DNA of 64,000 nucleotides from Marivirga tractuosa DSM 4126 (GCF_000183425.1 NC_014759.1:186001-250000); one strand, 5' to 3'; shown: positions 48,701 to 56,789, counted from the stretch's first letter. The notes: generated from the letters alone by a model not told the origin. A program made the numbers and translations.

Positions 48701-49581
48701 CTTTCCAGTTTAGAGATTACCGATTCCAGTAGCGTACCATAAATTCTTTCTTTCTCAGGTCTTCGTTGTATAAGTTTCTTTCCCTTTTCCTGAAATTCCT
48801 CCAATCCCATGAGGTAGAGTAATTCATTATAAAAGCCTTTATCTAAGGAATTGCTATCATTAGCAAAAGGCAGTTTAAGCAAATGCTCAGGAGAAAGCAG
48901 TTTGTAAAGAACAATCAACTTGCTATCATGCTCTTTACTACTTTTCAGTGCCTTATCGTAGTCATTAATATTGAAATAAGTAAAGCTGATTTCATTTTCT
49001 ACTGCTTCTATAGCTGGTTTCGCTATTTCTTTATAGAAATGCTCCGTATTGGTAGCGGAAAGCGTACCCGCTTCAAATTCCTTAAATTTACTGACCAGTT
49101 TTTTATCCCGTGCAAAAAGGGTGTCGAATAGGTGCGCATCAAATATGAACCATTCGTGTATGTTCGTAATCACTAAATGGCGCACCTCCGTATTGTCTTG
49201 CGTAATCCGTTCTCTAAGGAAATACAATACCAATTCCTGCATGGCTTTAGTGTTGATTCTATCCTTTAGAGGCATTTCTGTTTTGTTGGTAGGGCTTTTG
49301 GCTTCAATAATCACCCCTACAGAACTCTTAGTGTTCTTACCATTATGAATGACCTGATCGTTACGGCCTTTCGTATTGATGTAGTAATCGGGTGCGTAAT
49401 AGGTGTTCTTTAAAAAATCGGCTATAATATTCTTATGAAATTCCTCTGATTCCCCCTCTTTAATCTGCTCCAAAAGCGAAGAAAGCTGCTGTTTAAAGCT
49501 GTCAATCTGTGAACGATTGGGTTTAACTTTCAGAAAAGCCTTATTCAGGGATTTACGGGGAGTCAGAATGTTATAAGTCAT
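45748..49581 (-). CDS. Type IIG-like (Eco57I-family) restriction-modification enzyme, one polypeptide
   Basis: A 1277-residue protein combining cleavage and methylation. The N-terminal nuclease has a PD-(D/E)xK-like set, probably Asp75 with Glu93 and Lys95 in GVIIEAKSP. The methyltransferase core has motif I DPAVGSGHFLV (from residue 560) and motif IV NPPY (860-863), the adenine N6 type. A long charged helix lies near 745-840 between these motifs. The C-terminus (about 960-1277) resembles TaqI-type specificity domains. It should methylate and cut DNA at one asymmetric site. It is the first gene of an operon with the membrane coiled-coil and protease genes. The recognition sequence cannot be read. 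Confidence 0.88.
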   Translation of the reverse strand: MTYNILTPRKSLNKAFLKVKPNRSQIDSFKQQLSSLLEQIKEGESEEFHKNIIADFLKNTYYAPDYYINTKGRNDQVIHNGKNTKSSVGVIIEAKSPTNKTEMPLKDRINTKAMQELVLYFLRERITQDNTEVRHLVITNIHEWFIFDAHLFDTLFARDKKLVSKFKEFEAGTLSATNTEHFYKEIAKPAIEAVENEISFTYFNINDYDKALKSSKEHDSKLIVLYKLLSPEHLLKLPFANDSNSLDKGFYNELLYLMGLEEFQEKGKKLIQRRPEKERIYGTLLESVISKLESRGELHRLDNPQQYGKNTEERLFNVGLQLVITWLNRILFLKLLEAQLLDYNQGDKSYSFLSLKRIGNFNKLADLFFNVLAVPTDKRKPSFQEAFAKVPYLNSSLFEANELENRALHIDTLDATETIPIYRSTVLKDSSGKKRTGELPILEYLFAFLESYDFSSEGSEEIQEENKKLINASVLGLIFEKINGYKDGSFFTPGFITMYMCRETIRRAVVEKFNTHYDWKCKDFGELKEDLHEEIKQGNLGRKAVRTQANQLINELKICDPAVGSGHFLVSALNELIAIKHELSILCDRNGGPLSDYQISIENDELIITDLEDRLFTYQPTHDNSQRMQEALFHEKQELIEKCLFGVDINPNSVKICRLRLWIELLKSAYYKRADRVQNSSLVCDADYEIRELETLPNIDINIKTGNSLISRFGLDEDLSKALKKSKWNISTYRNAVDSYRNAVSKDEKRDMERLINDIKSDFRTEINKNDPKIKRKAKLAGELYNLTMQQGLFEVSKTEQKKRKKQIDKLETDINKLETAIEEIKSNAIYENAFEWRFEFPEVLDDEGSFIGFDVVIGNPPYIRQEELSGIKPYLSSTYSTFTGTADLYVYFVEQALRLLQKNGAFTFIIPNKWMRASYGKKLRGFLQKYQIERLLDFGDLAVFQEATTYPLIIELKKSDAVRAFEALNVSTLKFDTNLVEYAEKNKIEVLTEELSSQGWTLSDSKVQKLMVKLRTKGKPLGEYVDEQVYYGIKTGLNEAFVIDAAIRDNLIAEDPKSEEIIKPFLAGRDIKRYQKPETNKYLIFSRRGIDIKNYPAILRYLEQFRNQLEPKPKNHEGSWHGRKTGSYKWYEIQDAVDYYEEFEKYKIIYPNICKRPEFTLDKLDFYTNQKCFIITKFSLTFLGILNSKLSYFLFQSILPKLRGDFYEPSYRYFKNFPIIDIISVDIETVVSKIIDLKEQNPTADTTSLEQDIDQMVYELYGLTEEEIKIVEGGIK

Positions 49582-49701
49582 AAGCGTATAAAATGGGTAC
49601 TAAGGTTCAATCAACCTTTAAATTAAGGGAATTTGTTGGGAATTAGGAGTAAGTTTAGATAAGAAATTCATATTTATAAAATTCAAGGTCTATTTAGATT
49701 G

Positions 49702-49709
49702 CAAATGTA
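49702..49709 (-). promoter_or_regulatory. Candidate -7 box for the R-M operon
   Basis: On the minus strand TACATTTG matches TAnnTTTG about 120 bp upstream of the R-M start. A partial palindrome TGTACTGTAC-like sequence precedes it (49707-49720). No clear -33 TTTG was found, so this is tentative. Confidence 0.35.
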
Positions 49710-49746
49710 GTACAGTACAATAGGTTATTTGTCTATAGATATCTAA

Positions 49747-49896
49747 AATCCGAATCAAGAATATTCGGATGAAAATTGTGTGCTTGCCTGTTACTGGTGC
49801 AATAATGCCAAAACCGATGAGTTTACAGCAAAAGAATTCAAGCCGATAGGAGAGGCGATCGGCAAGGTTTTGAGTAGTAGATTACCAAAAAATTGA
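49747..49896 (+). pseudogene. C-terminal fragment of an HNH-like endonuclease gene
   Basis: An open frame without start begins after a stop and encodes NPNQEYSDENCVLACYWCNN followed by AKTDEFTAKEF and KPIGEAIGKVLSSRLPKN, then a stop at 49894. The ENCVLACYWCNNAKTD segment resembles the conserved end of HNH nucleases, where an Asn and Cys-x2-Cys pair stand before KTD. The N-terminal part with the catalytic His is absent upstream. It is a relic of a lost gene next to the R-M operon. Confidence 0.55.
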
Positions 49897-49907
49897 AAAT
49901 GCTAAAA

Positions 49908-49935
49908 AATATTCCCTATTCGAATATGGAATATT
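49908..49935. repeat. 28-bp near-perfect palindrome
   Basis: AATATTCC, then TATTCGAATA, then GGAATATT form a palindrome with one mismatched pair. It starts 12 bp after the HNH-fragment stop. It could be an old terminator or an operator; no T run follows. Confidence 0.65.
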
Positions 49936-49960
49936 CTTTAAATGATAGCACTAACCGAAA

Positions 49961-50035
49961 TGTCGGACATTTTTCATGTCAGACATTCTTGTTTTTTCTG
50001 GCGGATTAATGTCCGACTTTTGCAAAGTCTGACAT
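49961..50035. repeat. Cluster of TGTCnGACAT half-palindromes
   Basis: Four related boxes occur in 75 bp: TGTCGGACAT (49961), TGTCAGACAT (about 49977), and the two arms of ATGTCCGACTTT-tgc-AAAGTCTGACAT (50009-50035, one mismatch). The first two are themselves nearly palindromic. The function is unknown; protein-binding sites or the end of a mobile element are both possible. Confidence 0.65.
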
Positions 50036-50274
50036 AAGCACAGAATTCTCTTTGAGCGATAAAGGATGACTAAGTACTCATACTGCGTAGGATTAACGAA
50101 AACAGAAAATTTATTTTTCATCAACTAAAGAACTGATATTCAACCTTATCTTTATTTGTAGCCTGATTTTATGCAAAATTTTTCAAATTATTTTACCCGA
50201 AGGTTTTGCAATTAAAAATTATGCGCCTACATTTGCATCACCTTATCGGAAAGACGGTAAGCAAAACACATTTT

Positions 50275-50347
50275 GGTCTGGTAGTTCAGTTGGTTAGAAA
50301 GTCCCGACTTCATCGGGAAGGTCGCCAGTTTGAGTCTCGTCCAGACA
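50275..50347 (+). pseudogene. Altered copy of tRNA-Asp (tRNA-like pseudogene)
   Basis: The copy shares 25 bases with the true tRNA-Asp start, plus seven bases upstream (ACATTTT), and has the same length. The anticodon arm is replaced by TCCCG-ACTTCAT-CGGGA (50302-50318), still a perfect 5-bp stem with a 7-nt loop, reading TTC at the anticodon position. Invariant bases are lost: C at position 33 instead of T, TTTGA instead of TTCGA in the T loop, one T-stem mismatch and a mispaired last acceptor base. It is unlikely to be a working tRNA-Glu. Confidence 0.75.
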
Positions 50348-50377
50348 ATAATAAAAACGAGACATAATTGACATTTT

Positions 50378-50451
50378 GGTCTGGTAGTTCAGTTGGTTAG
50401 AATGCCTGCCTGTCACGCAGGAGGTCGCGAGTTCGAGTCTCGTCCAGACCG
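50378..50451 (+). tRNA. tRNA-Asp (GTC)
   Basis: A complete cloverleaf: acceptor GGTCTGG/CCAGACC, D arm GTTC-AGTTGGTTA-GAAT, anticodon arm CCTGC-CTGTCAC-GCAGG with anticodon GTC, T arm GCGAG-TTCGAGT-CTCGT and discriminator G. The 3' CCA is not encoded. A terminator follows directly. Confidence 0.97.
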
Positions 50452-50456
50452 CTTTT

Positions 50457-50489
50457 AAGCCCTTAGATTAACTTCTAAGGGCTTTTTTT
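50457..50489 (+). terminator. Terminator after tRNA-Asp
   Basis: AAGCCCTTAG (50457-50466) pairs with CTAAGGGCTT (50475-50484) over an 8-nt loop, followed by TTTTT. A textbook rho-independent terminator five bases after the tRNA. Confidence 0.9.
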
Positions 50490-50631
50490 ATGTGTGGTTT
50501 TTAAAGGTTAATTGAATATAGAGATAATTAATTCGAGTATCACATAGGCATTCTTTACAATATTTTTAGGCCTCAGCATTCACTGTAGTTCTAAAAAATA
50601 ACCTTGGGTATTTTCCTTTGTGTTCTCATGT

Positions 50632-50749
50632 TACTTTTGTGGTTAAAATTTAGTGTTGTTAACCTCTACGCTTTAAAGCTCACTTTTGAACTAGGCTTTT
50701 TTTGTTTGCACTCTTTTCAGTTAGTTTCCCTCAATTGTTATTATCTTTG
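50632..50749 (+). promoter_or_regulatory. Candidate -7 boxes upstream of accA
   Basis: Two exact TAnnTTTG matches, TACTTTTG (50632-50639) and TATCTTTG (50742-50749), lie 200 and 90 bp before the accA start. Neither has a well-spaced upstream TTTG, so either or both could be promoters. Confidence 0.35.
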
Positions 50750-50839
50750 TTCTTTTGGAAAGATGATGGGAAATTGATTAAATTTAATGAAGCTTCCAGA
50801 ATAAATATTAATTTTACATTTATTAAAAATACTAAAATA

Positions 50840-51784
50840 ATGCTTTTGGAATTCGAACAACCTATAGTTGAATTAGAAAATAAATTGGCGGGGATGAAAA
50901 CATTGGCTGAAGAAAGCGATGTGGACATATCTGATGCCATCAAAAAACTTGAAGATAAAATTGTGTCCTTAAAGAAAGAGACTTTTCAAAATTTAACCCG
51001 ATGGCAAAGAGTTCAGTTGTCTCGTCATCCTGACAGACCCTATACACTAGACTATATTTACGAAATCACAGACGACTTTGTGGAATTGCATGGTGATAGA
51101 TCAGTAAAGGATGATAAAGCCATGGTGGGTGGTTTCGGTACTGTTGACAATCAGACTTTTATGTTTATTGGTCAGCAAAAGGGTAGAAATACCAAGCAAC
51201 GTCAAATGCGGAATTTCGGGATGGCAAATCCTGAGGGCTATAGAAAAGCCTTAAGGCTCATGAAAATGGCCGAAAAGTTTAATAAACCTATCGTGACTTT
51301 CATTGATACGCCAGGTGCATTTCCAGGGCTTGAAGCAGAAGAAAGAGGGCAGGGGGAAGCTATTGCCAGAAACCTGAAGGAAATGTTTATGTTGAAGGTG
51401 CCTGTGATCTGTATCATCATAGGTGAAGGTGCATCAGGTGGTGCTTTAGGTATTGCCATAGGAGACAAAGTGTTGATGTTGGAAAATACCTGGTATAGCG
51501 TTATCTCTCCTGAATCTTGCTCTTCTATTTTATGGAGAAGCTGGGATTATAAGGAACAAGCAGCCGAAGCTTTGAAATTAACGGCTCCAGATATGTTAAA
51601 AAACAAATTGATAGACGGTATCATACCAGAACCACTGGGAGGAGCACACACTAATTTGAAAATGGTGGCTGAAGAAGTGAAAAAAACCATTTTGAAAAAT
51701 TTTAAAGCATTGGATAAAAAATCAGTTGAGAAAAGAATAGAAGAAAGAATGGATAAATTTAGTGCCATGGGCGCAGTTAAATAA
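50840..51784 (+). CDS. accA: Acetyl-CoA carboxylase carboxyltransferase subunit alpha
   Basis: A 314-residue protein matching AccA throughout. It has the helical N-terminus [42 protein letters not shown], the [22 protein letters not shown] core and the oxyanion-hole region [14 protein letters not shown]. The ATG at 50840 begins the conserved LLEFEQP start; a frame-open extension upstream was rejected as it has no family similarity. With AccD it transfers the carboxyl group from biotin to acetyl-CoA, the first step of fatty acid synthesis. It is monocistronic, ended by a strong terminator. Confidence 0.96.
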   Translation: MLLEFEQPIVELENKLAGMKTLAEESDVDISDAIKKLEDKIVSLKKETFQNLTRWQRVQLSRHPDRPYTLDYIYEITDDFVELHGDRSVKDDKAMVGGFGTVDNQTFMFIGQQKGRNTKQRQMRNFGMANPEGYRKALRLMKMAEKFNKPIVTFIDTPGAFPGLEAEERGQGEAIARNLKEMFMLKVPVICIIIGEGASGGALGIAIGDKVLMLENTWYSVISPESCSSILWRSWDYKEQAAEALKLTAPDMLKNKLIDGIIPEPLGGAHTNLKMVAEEVKKTILKNFKALDKKSVEKRIEERMDKFSAMGAVK

Positions 51785-51805
51785 TAACTAAACACCATTC
51801 ATGAT

Positions 51806-51855
51806 AATGGCTTTTAAGAATGTATAATTTAGCATTTTTAAAAGCCATTTTTTTT
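51806..51855 (+). terminator. Terminator after accA
   Basis: AATGGCTTTTAA (51806-51817) pairs perfectly with TTAAAAGCCATT (51838-51849). An inner AATG/CATT pair extends the stem, and a T run follows to about 51855. Confidence 0.88.
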
Positions 51856-51888
51856 ATACCTTGAATTTAAAATGAAAAAAGAAGATTT

Positions 51889-52737
51889 ATGAATTTACAT
51901 ATTATAGAAACCGGATTTTTTAAATTGGATGGTGGTGCCATGTTTGGGGTAGTGCCCAAATCCCTATGGTCGCGAACTAATCCAGCTGACGAAAATAATA
52001 TGTGCACCTGGGCCATGCGGTGTATGGCCATTGAGGATGGTGATCAACTCATATTGATTGACAATGGAATAGGAGATAAGCAGAGTGAAAAATTCTTCAG
52101 CCACTTCTATTTACATGGTGATGCCAGCCTTGATGGTTCATTGAAGAAAGCAGGTTTTTCAAAAAATGATGTAACGGATATGTTTCTGACCCATTTGCAT
52201 TTCGATCATTGCGGAGGCGGAGTAAAATGGCAAGATGATGAGCATACCAAACTTGATATAGAATTTAAAAATGCCAAGTATTGGAGTAACCAAGATCATT
52301 GGAAATGGGCAACCGAGCCCAATGCAAGGGAAAAAGCCAGTTTTCTAAAGGAAAACATTATGCCTATGCAGGAAAGTGGTCATTTACACTTTGCCGATAA
52401 AGGCAAGCCTTCTCCTTTCTCTCAATTTGATATTTTATATGCAGATGGCCATACGGACAAGCAAATGGTACCTAAAATAAAGTATAAAGGCAAAACCATT
52501 GTATTTGCTGCGGATTTATTGCCCTCTGTAGGGCATATCCCTTTGCCTTATGTAATGGGCTATGATACACGACCATTATTAACCCTAAACGAAAAAGAGA
52601 AATTTTTGAAAGAAGCAGCTGATAATGAGTATATCATCTTTTTAGAACATGATGCTCACAATGAATGCTGTACAGTGAAGCATACTGAAAAAGGAGTGCG
52701 CCTAGATCAAACGTTCAAGTTGTCGGAAGTTTTATAA
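51889..52737 (+). CDS. MBL-fold metallo-hydrolase (lactonase-like)
   Basis: A 282-residue soluble protein with the metal motif His102-x-His104-x-Asp106-His107 (THLHFDHCGG), a later YADGHTDKQM with a metal His, the bridging Asp in FAADLLPS and a final LEHDAHNECC. This arrangement matches the lactonase-like branch (AHL lactonases and relatives) but many enzymes of this branch have other substrates. It is preceded by the accA terminator and followed by its own. Confidence 0.88.
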   Translation: MNLHIIETGFFKLDGGAMFGVVPKSLWSRTNPADENNMCTWAMRCMAIEDGDQLILIDNGIGDKQSEKFFSHFYLHGDASLDGSLKKAGFSKNDVTDMFLTHLHFDHCGGGVKWQDDEHTKLDIEFKNAKYWSNQDHWKWATEPNAREKASFLKENIMPMQESGHLHFADKGKPSPFSQFDILYADGHTDKQMVPKIKYKGKTIVFAADLLPSVGHIPLPYVMGYDTRPLLTLNEKEKFLKEAADNEYIIFLEHDAHNECCTVKHTEKGVRLDQTFKLSEVL

Positions 52738-52790
52738 AAACAAGTGCGCAAATCCAAATATGCTTATTCTTTTTGTTGAGTTGAAATTTG

Positions 52791-52826
52791 AAGCCAGCCA
52801 GTTCAGCGCTGGCTTTTATTTTTTTA
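52791..52826 (+). terminator. Terminator after the lactonase-like gene
   Basis: AAGCCAGC (52791-52798) pairs with GCTGGCTT (52808-52815) over a 9-nt loop, followed by TTATTTTTTT. The 423 bp from here to the next gene hold nothing else that I can support. Confidence 0.85.
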
Positions 52827-53249
52827 TGGATAGTACTTCATTTCCACTAAAGTAAGTATAAGAATCAATCCGAAATTCTGGGGAGATGAGGGATTTAGAA
52901 TCTTATCTGTACTTTGGAGTTGTCGCTTTTAACAAAGTACATCATCCTATGTTATGGCTTCCTTTCCTAGAAAAATAAAATACTTCAAGTAAAGCAAGAA
53001 TACAAAATAGGATTCGATATGATACAAGGCTTAACTTCTTTCCTACCATTAAGCTAACCCTAAGATTAAATAATACTATAAGCTAGATGTCCGTTTTTTA
53101 CAATAATCTATGATTAATTATATTTAGATTAACGGATTGAAAATTTTTTAAGATGAAATGAGCCAATTTCCCCTGATTTTTTGTATGTCATAGTAAGAAA
53201 AAACCAATTTCAGTTTAAATAAATTATAAACTAACTACTACTTAAAACC

Positions 53250-55157
53250 ATGATTAAACAACTACTTTATTCAATCACACTGTGTTCAATTGTTTTGTTT
53301 GTTTCTTGTAAATCACAAGAAGTAACCTTTAGAAAAGTATATGAGAAGGAGATGCCTGAGAGTGCTTCAGCTACAGCAAGTATCAAAACTGACGGAAGTT
53401 ATATTTTTGGACTTGAAGAACAACCTACTGGCTTTGGTTCACCTAGTGCTTTCACAATTGACGGAGCAAGTGGAGAAACAAAATGGGTCAAAAAGCAAAA
53501 AGAATTGTCGCCTACAAAAGGACAATATGAAAGATCATTCTGGTCTTGGCCCAACAACGTACTGCTGGTATTTACCAATACGGGTTTCAACAATAATCCC
53601 GGCTTATCTGGTCTGGATATCACTACTGGTGAAGTTTTATTTTCTATAGAAGCAGAAGGCTATGGTGGTGACTGGGAACAACGTGTTATAAATTTGCATT
53701 CTGCCGGAATATTTTGCTTGTCAACCGATGCTGGACTTTATGCTTTTGATATGAGGAGCGGAAAGGAAGTATGGTCAAGACCGGAATTTACGGGTGGACT
53801 ATGGGATAAGGAGTATGGCTCCGATATGAGTTTCCAATATTTTGATGAAACGGGGCAATTTTTCTTTGCTCACAATGAAGATTTGTATGCTATCAACCCA
53901 AAAACTGGTCAGAATATATGGGAAATAAAAGGCGCAGATATCGGGTCGCTCGACAATGCAGATATCTTCTTAGAAGAGGGGCTTGCTTTATTTTTTGGAC
54001 CAGAGAATGAAAGTTTAGGGAAAGACATTGCTGAATCGGTGATACGTGATACTCAAGCTGGAAATACCATATTGAATGCTGCAGAAAGCGGTTTGGTAAA
54101 AGATGATATCATTTTTGTAGATCTCAAGAATGGTAGTGTGATGAATAGAAGTGAATTTTATACGAATGGAAATGACACGCGTCTAATCCATGAAGATAAA
54201 GTGATTGTGTCTGGCATTACGCTTAATGTCTTCGATAGAAATACTGGAGAGCGGATATGGCAAAATATTGATTCTGATCGATTCGAGACAGAATTAGGCT
54301 TGAAAGCGCTAGGCGTTCTGACGGGGGTTGATTTAACCATTGGCAATCAAGAGAAAATGGCCAATATCATTGCCGACAATAATATCTATTCTTTTTATCC
54401 AGAGGTACTTGAAAACTCTCTGAAAAAAGATGAAATCTCACTTCGTAAATATGTTTTAGATACTGGTGAAGAACTATGGAAGACTGATATCAAGAAAGTA
54501 AACGTAAAATATGTTTTAGGAGCGGAAGGTGTATTATTTGTGATCGGTTCTACAGACGGTTTTATCCCAAAACCAATCATAATGGCTTATGATGCTAGAG
54601 ACGGGAAGAAACTCTATGAAATAGATGATATAAAAGCCTCTAGTATTTCAGATGTATTGGCAACGGATGGTCGGATCTATGTTCGTTCCTATCCTTGGCA
54701 ACTTCAGGCTTTCGATTTAAGAATGGGAAAAGAAATACCCCTAACTGTGCCGGCTAGAAACCCATATGATATCCGTCTTTATAACAATGATTTGCTAGTG
54801 ACTTATGGTGCAGGTACCAATAAGACCTTTTTTATGGCACACAACCCAGCTGATTTTTCCGTGAAGAACAGAATGGAATTGCCTAAGTCATTTAAGAATT
54901 ATGACTATAGAGGCAATACATTCTTCATGTATGACCTCGATACCGATGAAGGCTCACGAGGCATTATAGCAATTGATTTAGAGAAATGGATTATGAAAGG
55001 CTATTTATTAAATAAACAGTCGGGTTCTTTTACCACCACTTCCGGAGGGCAAACGGAAAATCAGGTTTATAAAGATTACCATCTGTTCTTAATGCCAGAC
55101 GGAAAATATATCTATGAACTAGATGAAGATATGGTTAGGAAATTTGTGGTAGAGTAG
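53250..55157 (+). CDS. PQQ-type beta-propeller lipoprotein
   Basis: A 635-residue lipoprotein (lipobox Cys20, LFVSC) built of PQQ/quinoprotein-like propeller repeats, each with patterns such as ALNPKTGQNIWEIKG, VFDRNTGERIWQNI, VLDTGEELWKTDIKK and AYDARDGKKLYEI. There are no catalytic residues of quinoprotein dehydrogenases, so it is probably a structural or binding propeller like BamB. Role unknown. It is flanked by long gaps on both sides and seems monocistronic. Confidence 0.82.
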   Translation: MIKQLLYSITLCSIVLFVSCKSQEVTFRKVYEKEMPESASATASIKTDGSYIFGLEEQPTGFGSPSAFTIDGASGETKWVKKQKELSPTKGQYERSFWSWPNNVLLVFTNTGFNNNPGLSGLDITTGEVLFSIEAEGYGGDWEQRVINLHSAGIFCLSTDAGLYAFDMRSGKEVWSRPEFTGGLWDKEYGSDMSFQYFDETGQFFFAHNEDLYAINPKTGQNIWEIKGADIGSLDNADIFLEEGLALFFGPENESLGKDIAESVIRDTQAGNTILNAAESGLVKDDIIFVDLKNGSVMNRSEFYTNGNDTRLIHEDKVIVSGITLNVFDRNTGERIWQNIDSDRFETELGLKALGVLTGVDLTIGNQEKMANIIADNNIYSFYPEVLENSLKKDEISLRKYVLDTGEELWKTDIKKVNVKYVLGAEGVLFVIGSTDGFIPKPIIMAYDARDGKKLYEIDDIKASSISDVLATDGRIYVRSYPWQLQAFDLRMGKEIPLTVPARNPYDIRLYNNDLLVTYGAGTNKTFFMAHNPADFSVKNRMELPKSFKNYDYRGNTFFMYDLDTDEGSRGIIAIDLEKWIMKGYLLNKQSGSFTTTSGGQTENQVYKDYHLFLMPDGKYIYELDEDMVRKFVVE

Positions 55158-55452
55158 GAGCTTATAATTAATGCACAATTTGATTAATGCTCTCGGAGTA
55201 TATTCTAAGGGGATGTGAATAGCATTCCCTTTTTTCTTGCGGCTTTATAACGACAAACATCATTTAAACCTTATAAATGTGATTCATATTTTCTGATCCA
55301 GATCATTTAGTACACTTTTATAGCTTTATCTTGTTTTATGTAGGGTCTGATTAAAAAGTCTGAGGTGCGTCAGATACAATCGGACGAAGTGAAGATGTTT
55401 AACTCATTCCTCAATCTTCGGCCGTGCAGTAGATGGCGTGCCTGAGGCTAAA

Positions 55453-55485
55453 GCACTAGAAAATCCAATTTTGATTTTCTAGTGC
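55453..55485. repeat. 13-bp perfect hairpin in a gene-free stretch
   Basis: GCACTAGAAAATC (55453-55465) pairs with GATTTTCTAGTGC (55473-55485) over a 7-nt loop. It lies in the 605-bp gene-free interval 55158-55762, where I see no reading frame worth calling. It is far from both flanking genes, so a terminator role is unlikely. Confidence 0.7.
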
Positions 55486-55762
55486 AAAAGTAGTGAGTGT
55501 TTTCCACAAAAAGTCTTGCACCTACTTAAAAACTATTTCACAATACTCCTCTCGAAAATACTCTTTTCAATTTATTTTTTAAGTTTGCTGTTTTTAAGCA
55601 AACCCTATGTAACATGATACCCAAATAAGTGTTAATAGAGTTAGTCAATGTGAAATGGTTTAATTCATCAACTCTAATGGATAAAACCAGGCTGAATATT
55701 GTATTTAACCTTCAATGAAGACGGGTTCAGTACATCTTTTATAACTATAGTTTAGATTAAAT

Positions 55763-56545
55763 ATGAAAATAGGATTGGCACTTTCCGGGGGTGGAGCACG
55801 AGGTTTTGCTCATTTGGGTATAGCTCAGTACATGTATGAGCAAAATATTCGTCCTGATATGATAGCAGGTACAAGCGCAGGTGCCATTGCAGGTGCATTT
55901 TTGGCAGCTGGATATGAACCTAAAAGAACCATGGAGATTATTTCCGACATCAATTTCCTGAAATTTTTCAGACCTGCCATGTCATGGTCGGGCTTGGTGA
56001 ATCTGGAGAAAATATCAGATCTTCTTTTAGAGTACTTTCCTGATAATTCATTTAAGAGCTTCAAGATTCCGCTTATTATCTCTACCACAAATTTTACCAA
56101 AGGGGAAAATGTCAATTTTGAATCAGGTGAATTAATAAAGCCGCTTTTGGCTTCTGCCAGTATCCCTATTATTTTCAAACCAATTCTTATTGGAGAAGAC
56201 TCATTTGTAGACGGAGGCGTTACCAATAACCTTCCTGCAAATGTTTTAAAACCTCATGTTGATTTCACTATTGGCGTTAATTGTAATCCTGTAGGTACGT
56301 CCAATCCCAATGCTGGAATGAAAGATATGATGGAGCGGACGATGTTGATGATCATCAATTATCAAACAAAAGACCAGGCTAAATTATGTGATATCTTTAT
56401 TGAACCGCAGGACCTCACTCAATACAAGGTTTTCACACTTTCGAAAGCTAAGGAGATATATGAAATAGGGTACGAAAGTGCTAAAGAGACTTTTTCTAAC
56501 TTAGCTGAAGATCATCCATTAAAGGAGCTTTCTAAAGCTGTTTGA
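55763..56545 (+). CDS. Patatin-like phospholipase (RssA-type)
   Basis: A 260-residue protein with the oxyanion loop SGGGARG (residues 8-14), the nucleophile Ser in GTSAGAIAG (about 38-46) and the catalytic Asp in DGGVTNNLP (about 150-158). It is compact and lacks a signal peptide, as RssA-type bacterial patatins do. These are lipid acyl hydrolases of the cytoplasm; the substrate is unknown. The 244 bp downstream, before the M16 gene, hold nothing notable. Confidence 0.92.
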   Translation: MKIGLALSGGGARGFAHLGIAQYMYEQNIRPDMIAGTSAGAIAGAFLAAGYEPKRTMEIISDINFLKFFRPAMSWSGLVNLEKISDLLLEYFPDNSFKSFKIPLIISTTNFTKGENVNFESGELIKPLLASASIPIIFKPILIGEDSFVDGGVTNNLPANVLKPHVDFTIGVNCNPVGTSNPNAGMKDMMERTMLMIINYQTKDQAKLCDIFIEPQDLTQYKVFTLSKAKEIYEIGYESAKETFSNLAEDHPLKELSKAV

Positions 56546-56789
56546 ATTAATTGAAATAAGTTGTTTGCACCATATTTGATTCACTCGTAAAGTGTGTAAA
56601 GACTGTCATTCCGTTGAAGAAAGGAATCTAGCCTAAAACATTAAGTAGAAATGAGAACCTCTCCAAAGCTCTTATTTATCTTCAATCCTCATACCATTTA
56701 ACCGTTTTCTTTTCCGCTGGTATAGAATCAATTCGTTTATTAGTTATAAAGTGATTTTCTTAACTACCAAATTAAACTTAATACAAAAT

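Noticed and set aside
47099..49348. Plus-strand frames opposite the R-M gene
   Set aside because: The minus-strand gene has intact nuclease and methyltransferase motifs across this stretch; the plus frames show no known motif.
45748..49581. BREX PglX methyltransferase
   Set aside because: The protein has an N-terminal PD-(D/E)xK-like nuclease and no other BREX genes are nearby, so a self-contained R-M enzyme fits better.
50275..50347. A functional tRNA-Glu (TTC)
   Set aside because: The body is tRNA-Asp, T33 and the T-loop TTCGA are lost, a T-stem pair and the last acceptor pair are broken.
40001..50451. Integrative island inserted at the 3' end of tRNA-Asp
   Set aside because: The cluster lies on the 5' side of the tRNA, no integrase gene is present, and no copy of the tRNA 3' end was seen at the left border near 40.0 kb.
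50702..50839. N-terminal extension of AccA
   Set aside because: The extra 46 codons are hydrophobic and unlike AccA, and contain a promoter-like TATCTTTG; the conserved protein starts at 50840.
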